Below, piece by piece: positions 58,619 through 64,000 of a stretch of DNA of 64,000 bases. Origin of the DNA: Opitutaceae bacterium (lineage in GTDB: Bacteria > Verrucomicrobiota > Verrucomicrobiia > Opitutales > Opitutaceae); NCBI GenBank assembly GCA_027482185.1, contig JAIXWF010000013.1:930001-994000 (forward strand), written 5' to 3'. The number at the start of each line of letters is the position of its first letter. Position 1 is the first letter of the stretch. Both the position numbers and the translations under genes were made by a program. The notes below the pieces were generated by a model. It worked only from the letters and a program-made list of their open reading frames with translations. It was not told where the DNA came from and did not search any database.

Positions 58619-60331
58619 TCACGCTTCCGGCTTGGCGGGGGCGGCGTGCCACTTTTTCTTCGGCACGAGGACGGGGGCGTCGGGCTGGGCCTCGAAGTTC
58701 GGCGACATGATCTGCACGCCGTATTCGTTGAAGACATCCTGGATGTGGCCGAGCAGGCGGGAGAGAATCTCGCCGCGGCGACCGGCCGAGTCTGCGAACA
58801 CGGTGAGCTCGTAGCGCACGTAGAAATCTTCCAGGGCGATCTGGAGGACCCGCGGTTCCGGCAGGCTGAGCACGCCTTCGGTCCGGTCCGAGGCAGTCTT
58901 GAGCATGGCCTCGACCTGCCGCCATGGAGCGTCGTAGCCGATGGTGACCTGGGTGCTGATCGCGACGCCGGCGGCCGGGCCGCGCGAGTGGTTGCGGATG
59001 GCGGAGCTGATGAGCATCGAGTTGGGCAGGGTCACCTCCTCCAGTTGGCGCGTCCGGATCTTCGTTGAGAGCATGCCGACCTCCTGCACGACGCCGGTGA
59101 TTTCGCCGATCGTGATGTGGTCGCCGGTGCGCACGGAGCGGGCATAAACGGCTGCGAGACCGCCGATGATCTGGCCGACAAAACCCGAACCGCCCAGCGT
59201 GACCATCAACCCGACCAACACCGAGATGCCCCGGAACGCCTCGGAGTGCGATCCCGGCAAATAGGGAAAGGCGACCGTGACCGCGAAAATCCAGATGCCG
59301 ATGACGAGCAGGCGCCGGGTCGCGCGGGCCGACTCCGGATCGAGCCAACCGGAGGTGCCCTGGCCGGATTCGATGTTGGAAAACCAGCCGGCGAGCACCC
59401 GCGCCAGGCCGCGGGTCACCAAGAAGATGATGAAGACCGAGAGCAGATTGGGGATCTCGTGCACGGCGCCCTGGGCGAGGTCGGACGCCGCATCGACGAA
59501 CAGTTCCTGCAACTGCTCGGCCCACGGACGCGTGTAGGGGAAGCGGTCCAGGGAGAACGTGACCGCGACGTAACCGGCGGCGAGCACGAGACCCAGCGCC
59601 GCGATCCGGCAGCCGAATTCCGCGATGGTGAAGACGACGGGGCCGATGTCCTGGCCGAGGACCTTGAGGCTGCGGCCGGTGCCATGCAGGCGGGCGTGCA
59701 GCCGGTCGATGACGCGCGTCCGAAGGCGGGCCACGCCGAGCCACAGAAAGGCAAAAACCGTGAGGGCGACGAGCGCTTCGGCCAGACTGCGGAGGACGCG
59801 GGAAAGACTTTGTTGCTCGGCGTGATCGGCGACGAGGCGGGTCAGGCGCTGCCGGATGCGCTCGGCGGCCGCCGGCAACGTCGCGCGGGCGGCGGGATCC
59901 AGATCGGCTTCGGTGAGGGCAAAGATGAGGTGCGGACCGGCGTAGAACCGGGCGCCGGGACGGCCGCCGAGTTCGGTGAATTGCACCCGGATCGTCGCGA
60001 GGCTCCGTTCTTCGAGCAAAAACTTGATGCGCGCTTCGGCGGCGGCGGCGCGGGTCTTGGGATCGGGGAAATCGAGGGCGGAGCGAAACTGGACCAGCGG
60101 GCGGTTCCACACGATCACGTCGAAGGCCTGGGCGCCGGCCGCGACCTCCAGCCGGCTGGGCGAAGCGCCGGCGGCCGGTGCCGACGTTGCCGCGGGCCCT
60201 TGGTCGGCGGTGCCCGTCACGATCGGAGTTTGGAAAAGCGGGAGCGAGGTGGCTTCGGCCGCCGAAAGCAGCGCGGCCGGAACAAACGTCCCGGAAAACC
60301 AAATCAGGAGGAGAGGAAATAGTCGCCGCAT
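58619..60331 (-). CDS. MscS-family mechanosensitive channel with exported N-terminal extension
   Basis: 570 residues. A signal peptide (1-24) and a periplasmic region (about 25-165) precede several membrane helices (about 165-355). The pore and beta domain read GGSGFVGQIIGGLAAVYARSVRTGDHI over about 363-389, ITGVVQEVGMLSTKIRT, and LPNSMLISSAIRNHSR, the MscS signature. The C-terminal alpha/beta part ends in a basic tail. It relieves osmotic stress by letting ions flow when the membrane is stretched. Leads, or is in the middle of, a leftward operon with the two unknown exported proteins downstream. Confidence 0.9.
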   Translation of the reverse strand: MRRLFPLLLIWFSGTFVPAALLSAAEATSLPLFQTPIVTGTADQGPAATSAPAAGASPSRLEVAAGAQAFDVIVWNRPLVQFRSALDFPDPKTRAAAAEARIKFLLEERSLATIRVQFTELGGRPGARFYAGPHLIFALTEADLDPAARATLPAAAERIRQRLTRLVADHAEQQSLSRVLRSLAEALVALTVFAFLWLGVARLRTRVIDRLHARLHGTGRSLKVLGQDIGPVVFTIAEFGCRIAALGLVLAAGYVAVTFSLDRFPYTRPWAEQLQELFVDAASDLAQGAVHEIPNLLSVFIIFLVTRGLARVLAGWFSNIESGQGTSGWLDPESARATRRLLVIGIWIFAVTVAFPYLPGSHSEAFRGISVLVGLMVTLGGSGFVGQIIGGLAAVYARSVRTGDHITIGEITGVVQEVGMLSTKIRTRQLEEVTLPNSMLISSAIRNHSRGPAAGVAISTQVTIGYDAPWRQVEAMLKTASDRTEGVLSLPEPRVLQIALEDFYVRYELTVFADSAGRRGEILSRLLGHIQDVFNEYGVQIMSPNFEAQPDAPVLVPKKKWHAAPAKPEA

Positions 60332-60382
60332 AGCCTGCGGAGGGACGGTGGCGGCCGGAGAGAGCGGGTCAACTCTCCCGGC

Positions 60383-61228
60383 CTAGCGGGAGATGTCCAA
60401 GTGCGGCGGCTGCTCCAGCCACGCATATCCCGCGCGGGCTTGCCCGCGGCCGAAGTCGAAGAGCCGCCGCATGAACTCCGCGTTGAAGACCCCGGCGTGT
60501 TGCAGGGGGAAATCGTCCGGAATGGCCGCGAGCCGGAAGACCGCGCCCTCGCTGACGGTCCGGCCGTAGATGCGGTGCAGGTCGCCGACGGCCTCCGCGT
60601 GGATCAGGGCGTGGACGGTGCGCATCGAGATGGGCAGGAGCGCGGGCCGGATCGGATCGTATTCCTGGGCGAGTTCGGCGTTGCAGATGATGTAGGCGGC
60701 GAGGGGCGTCGTGTCGGCCATCGAATCGGTGCGCAGCAGGTTGAACGCGGTGCGCACAAAGCGGGGCACGAACACATCGGGATCGCCGACCGTGGTGTAG
60801 GCGCGGATGAGGCGTTCGTCGTAGGCCGCACCGAGGAAGGCAAACGGGGCGGCGAGGGCGCCGGTGCTGACGCCGGTCACGACCTGAAATTTCGGACGGC
60901 GGCCCGGGTCGGTCCAATCGCAGAGCAGGCCGGCGGAGAACGCGCCGTTGGCCCCGCCGCCGGAGAGCGCGAGCACCGCGACGCCCTCCGGACGCACGGG
61001 TGCCGCGCGCAGGGCCGATTGGTAGTCGGCGACGAAATCGCTCTCGGTGCGGTCGTAACCGTAGCGGATCTGGCCGTATCCGGGGACCGCCACGTGGGTG
61101 ACTTTGTCGTCGGGCACCGGCACGGTGGGGACCAGCGCGACGCATCCGCCGAACAGCATCATGATCGCACCCGAACCGGCGGCGAGCAGCCAACGCAACG
61201 CGGCCGGCTTCGATTTGGGGCAAGGCAT
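60383..61228 (-). CDS. Patatin-like lipoprotein, internally deleted
   Basis: 281 residues from the ATG at 61228. A signal with lipobox-like LFGGC (Cys29) starts the protein. The oxyanion loop LSGGGANGAFSAG (about 87-99) and nucleophile motif GVSTGALAAPFAFLG (Ser about 118) are intact. From about residue 166 the sequence jumps from TPLAAYI straight to CNAELAQEYDPIRPALLPI, which in full-length relatives lies some 90-100 residues later, after the block with the catalytic Asp (DGG). The reading frame is kept. C-terminal landmarks (VGDLHRIYGR, FRLAAIPDDF) are present. The catalytic dyad is therefore incomplete and the enzyme is probably dead. Confidence 0.82.
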   Translation of the reverse strand: MPCPKSKPAALRWLLAAGSGAIMMLFGGCVALVPTVPVPDDKVTHVAVPGYGQIRYGYDRTESDFVADYQSALRAAPVRPEGVAVLALSGGGANGAFSAGLLCDWTDPGRRPKFQVVTGVSTGALAAPFAFLGAAYDERLIRAYTTVGDPDVFVPRFVRTAFNLLRTDSMADTTPLAAYIICNAELAQEYDPIRPALLPISMRTVHALIHAEAVGDLHRIYGRTVSEGAVFRLAAIPDDFPLQHAGVFNAEFMRRLFDFGRGQARAGYAWLEQPPHLDISR

Positions 61229-61245
61229 CAAGGCATGGGCGGACT

Positions 61246-61383
61246 TTATGGCTGGGTGGGCCGCGGTGCGGCGTCGATCTGACGCAGGAGTTCGGCCACG
61301 GCGGTTTCGATTTGGGGGTCGCGGCCGGCGGCGATGGCGCCGGGGGCGTTCGAGACAGGGTGATCGGGCCCCGTCTTCTGATT
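61246..61383 (-). pseudogene. Stranded C-terminus of the S41 protease
   Basis: Read in the same frame directly after the TAA at 61384-61386, 45 codons give NQKTGPDHPVSN, then AAGRDPQIETAVAELL, before a TAA at 61246-61248. This is the conserved end of tricorn-like S41 proteins (pattern ENQ-T-PD, then GRDxQLExAV). A single change from GAA to TAA would give WF-stop-NQ in place of WF-E-NQ. It ends 17 bases before the patatin start. Confidence 0.8.
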
Positions 61384-64000
61384 TTAAAACCAACCGGTCC
61401 GGAGGTCTTTCGCGCCGAGTTGGGGCACGCCCCATTTGAGGGAATTGTTCATGACATACATCCACCAGACGGCGGTGCCGGGAACGCGGTCGCCGACGAT
61501 CGGGCCGAGTTTCTGGCGGCGGTAGAGTTGCGGAAAAATGCTGCCGTCCGAATAGGCCGCGGCGTTTTGCACGAGCACGGTGGGTTTGGCCCAGCGGCCC
61601 GAGCGAATGCGGCCGATGACTTCGTTGCGGCGATTGGTGAACGTGGCGAAAACTTCGCCGGTGAAGAGGGCGATGAGTTGGTCGTGCAGCAGGCCGCCGC
61701 CGTTGTAGCGGATGTCGATCACGAGGCCGGCTTTGTCGCGGTAGTCGCCGGCGACTTCGCTGTAGGTGCGCTTGTAGGCCTCGGGACTCATTTCGGGAAT
61801 ATAGACGTAGCCGAGGCGGCCGCCCGAAAGTTTCGCGGTGAGGGCTTTGCGCTGCTGGACCCAGTTTTCCGTGCTGAGCTCGACGGCCTGCGCGGCGGAG
61901 ATCGGGGCGACGATCTGCGTGACCGACGCTCCTCCCGCGGCGGGCTGGATGCGGAGTTGGAGCGGTTGGTCGGCCGTGCGGTTGAGGAAACGGTCGATGT
62001 TGGTGCGCTCGTCGATCGGCATGCCGTTGACGGCGAGAATAACGGCACCGGGGGCGAGATGGCTGCCGGCCGTATCGGCAGGACCGCCGGGCAACACGGA
62101 CGCGATGCGGACGCCGGCGCCGAGGTGGGTATCGTCGTAGTAGAGACCGAGGGAGGCGGTGGCATCGGCGTACGGCGCGCTCTTCAGCAGGTAGCAGCCC
62201 ATGTGCGAGGCGTTCAGCTCGCCGGCCATCTCGGACATCATTTCGACGAAGTCCTCCCAGGTGTGCAGGTGCGGCAGAAAACGGGCATAGCGGGCGCGGA
62301 TCGCGGCCCAGTCGCGGCCGTGCAGGGTGGGCTCGTAGAACTTCAATTGCGTGAGCCGCCAGAAGTGCTGGAACCAATAGGCGAGCTCGCCGCGCAGATC
62401 GACGTCCATCGAGGTGTCGATGCGGAAGGGGCGGACCGCGCCGGTCGCGAGGTCGGTTTTCTCGATGGTGGAGCCGGCCAGCGCATACAGCTGGCCGGCG
62501 GCGGCATCGAGGGCACAGGGGCCGAGGGCCGGTTTGGTGAAAACCGGCGCGAGCCCGCCGCCTTGCACGGCGACCTTGTAGCCGTTGGCGCGACCGGTGG
62601 GATCGCGATCGATGAAGAGCAGGGATTGGCCGTCGGGGGTGAGGTCGAAGGCGGCGAAGTCGGTGGAGTACGGTGTCAGCCGCTGCGTGCGCCGTTCGAG
62701 GCCGGCGGCTTGGGGTTGCCAGTCGGTTCCCGGCTTGGGTGGGGTGCCGCGCGGGGCGAGGCCGCGGGCGCGGTCGTAACTTTCCTGGGTCAGGTGGGCG
62801 ATATAGACGTCCATCTGGCCCGTCATGCCGTCGGCGGCCCGGAGACCTTCGCGGGCGGACAGCCAGAGGATGGCTTGGCCGTCCGGACTGAACTTCGGCT
62901 GAATATCGAAGTAGCCGCTGCGGGTGATGGTCAGGGGGGCGGCTTGCCTGGTGGCATCGAGGAGGACGATGTCGTGACTCGCGACATAGGATCCGACCGT
63001 GCCCGCGAGCCAGCGGCTGTCCGGCGACCAGCGGAAGCTGACATCGTCGTCTTCGTAGGAATAAAACGTCCCGGGCGGTAGCGCGGTGACGGTCGTGCCG
63101 GTGGCGCGATCCTGGACGAGGATGCGGTTGCGATCGGCGAGGTAGGCGAGGCGTTTGCCGTCGGGGGAAATCTTGGGGAATTGGAGATCGCCGTCCGAAT
63201 CGATGAGTTTCTTTTCCGTGATGGGACCGGGATCGGCGAAGGATTTCATCCCGGGTTCGCCGAGGGCGGCTTCGAAGATATCCATGTCGCCGTCGCGTTC
63301 GGAAATATAGACGACGGCGCGGCCATCGGGCGCGAAGCTGACCTGGCGCTCGTGGCCCGCGGTGCGGGTGACGCGGCGGGTGCGTCCGGTTTCGGTGGAG
63401 AGAACAAATACTTCGCCGCGGGCGATGAAGGCGATCTGGCGTCCGTCGGTTGACGGTTCCAACTCCGTCACCTGGTCGGCGGCATCGGTGGAAAAACTGC
63501 CGCGGACGAGGGAGCTTTGGCGGAGGGTAACGGGCACGCGTTGGGCCGCGCCGCCGGCGGCGGGCCGCCGCCAGATCTCGCCTTCGAGGCCGTAAACCAA
63601 CGTGCCGTCCCGGGCGACACTGAGAAAGCGCACGGGAGTGCCGCGATGATCGGTGACGGCGACGGGAGCCGTGCCGGGTTGCAGGCTGCCTTGCCAGACG
63701 TTGAAGGAGCCGGAGCGTTCGCTGAGAAAGAAGTAGCCGCGGCCGTCGGGCGCCCAGACGGGGTCGCGATCTTCGCCGCGGAAATCGGTGAGCCGGCGGT
63801 GGGTTTTCTGCGCGAGGTCGTAGAGCCAGACATCGTGGGTGCCGTCGGACACGGCGCCCTTGCGCCATTCGTTTTCGTAAATGGGGCGGGTTTCGTAGAG
63901 GAGCTGGGCGCCCTTGGCATCGAGGGAAACCTCGAGGGCCGGCGTGGGAATTTCGAGCCGCGTGCGGCCGCCCGCGGCGGGTGCGGAATAGAGTTGGTCG
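61384..64000 (-). CDS. S41-family tricorn-like protease, 5' end outside the window, premature stop at the 3' end
   Basis: 872 codons are visible; the frame is open to the right edge, so the start lies beyond it. From the N-terminal side: WD40/TolB-like propeller blades (VWAPDGRGYFF, ISPDGKRLAYLADRN, FRWSPDSRWLAG, FSPDGQAILWLS), then a core with a helical tricorn C1-like segment, a PDZ domain (LGAGVRIASVLPGGPADTAG), and the S41 catalytic domain (GLVIDIRYNGGG, then AAAYSDGS with the nucleophile Ser). Tricorn-like proteases degrade peptides after endoproteases. The gene stops at GWF, before the usual 45-residue C-terminal end, which remains readable downstream. Activity may be reduced or lost. 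Confidence 0.88.
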   Translation of the reverse strand, partial: DQLYSAPAAGGRTRLEIPTPALEVSLDAKGAQLLYETRPIYENEWRKGAVSDGTHDVWLYDLAQKTHRRLTDFRGEDRDPVWAPDGRGYFFLSERSGSFNVWQGSLQPGTAPVAVTDHRGTPVRFLSVARDGTLVYGLEGEIWRRPAAGGAAQRVPVTLRQSSLVRGSFSTDAADQVTELEPSTDGRQIAFIARGEVFVLSTETGRTRRVTRTAGHERQVSFAPDGRAVVYISERDGDMDIFEAALGEPGMKSFADPGPITEKKLIDSDGDLQFPKISPDGKRLAYLADRNRILVQDRATGTTVTALPPGTFYSYEDDDVSFRWSPDSRWLAGTVGSYVASHDIVLLDATRQAAPLTITRSGYFDIQPKFSPDGQAILWLSAREGLRAADGMTGQMDVYIAHLTQESYDRARGLAPRGTPPKPGTDWQPQAAGLERRTQRLTPYSTDFAAFDLTPDGQSLLFIDRDPTGRANGYKVAVQGGGLAPVFTKPALGPCALDAAAGQLYALAGSTIEKTDLATGAVRPFRIDTSMDVDLRGELAYWFQHFWRLTQLKFYEPTLHGRDWAAIRARYARFLPHLHTWEDFVEMMSEMAGELNASHMGCYLLKSAPYADATASLGLYYDDTHLGAGVRIASVLPGGPADTAGSHLAPGAVILAVNGMPIDERTNIDRFLNRTADQPLQLRIQPAAGGASVTQIVAPISAAQAVELSTENWVQQRKALTAKLSGGRLGYVYIPEMSPEAYKRTYSEVAGDYRDKAGLVIDIRYNGGGLLHDQLIALFTGEVFATFTNRRNEVIGRIRSGRWAKPTVLVQNAAAYSDGSIFPQLYRRQKLGPIVGDRVPGTAVWWMYVMNNSLKWGVPQLGAKDLRTGWF

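Noticed and set aside
1-64000. CRISPR arrays, tRNA or rRNA genes, insertion sequences, prophage genes
   Set aside because: I looked for regularly spaced repeats, cloverleaf-like arms with CCA ends, and transposase or integrase motifs and saw none; a covariance-model scan would be needed to exclude small RNAs.

Overview
The window is GC-rich DNA (roughly 70% GC by eye) that is coding almost throughout: about 50 protein genes and no gap over 300 bases. I saw no tRNA, rRNA, CRISPR array, insertion sequence or integrase. The gene content points to a verrucomicrobial bacterium of the Opitutaceae type. The signs are two large TonB-dependent receptors (one with a carboxypeptidase-regulatory N-domain), C-terminal sorting tails of the VPDSG/PEP-CTERM kind, a sulfatase, sialidase-like and CE6-like hydrolases, Tat-exported sugar isomerase-like proteins, and a short heptanucleotide repeat. 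This assignment is an inference from gene families, not from a marker gene.

Region 1 (1-5466): a sulfatase and an unusual YHYH-PEBP fusion protein are transcribed leftward. They diverge from a CusR/CopR-like response regulator and its sensor kinase, across a spacer that holds a CusR-box-like inverted repeat.

Region 2 (5427-29211) is the centrepiece: a catabolic locus of 17 genes. It has a GntR-type regulator, a dihydrodipicolinate synthase/N-acetylneuraminate lyase family aldolase, an SDR dehydrogenase, a zinc deacylase, a DUF4432-like mutarotase-fold protein, a threonine-synthase-like PLP enzyme, an HpcH/HpaI aldolase, a NanM-like kelch mutarotase, an MFS importer, two GHL10-like exported barrels, two sialidase-fold proteins (one fused to an SGNH esterase), a TonB receptor, a GSA-type aminotransferase, an M81 peptidase-family protein, a RidA protein and a FAH-family hydrolase. 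Three promoter regions in it carry the same 19-bp pattern, TGGTCA-N6-GTTACC(A/T) with at most one mismatch, and a fourth carries a weaker relative. I infer one regulon for uptake and breakdown of an acylated sialic-acid-like or sugar-acid substrate through 2-keto-3-deoxy intermediates.

Region 3 (29288-40261): a TlpA-type protein with its TonB receptor, a D-2-hydroxyacid dehydrogenase, two surface proteins with VPD-type C-terminal sorting tails, a uridine-kinase-like P-loop kinase, and a large exported protein with a degenerate alpha/beta hydrolase domain and two copies of a C-terminal repeat.

Region 4 (40317-49208): housekeeping and signalling. It has HD and VOC proteins, an MFS carrier, three overlapping two-component genes, a third PEP-CTERM protein, an S26-like lipoprotein, and a pseudopilin with a bitopic partner.

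Region 5 (49227-64000): an orphan NMT1-like binding protein, a Tat-exported TIM-barrel protein, a CE6-like acetylesterase, a transglutaminase-like protein, a DinB protein, a QorB/HxlR divergent pair with a palindromic operator, an M20-family protein lacking several metal ligands, and a leftward array (S41 tricorn-like protease, patatin-like lipoprotein, MscS channel, two unknown exported proteins). In that array the protease has a premature stop and the patatin has lost the block that should hold its catalytic Asp.
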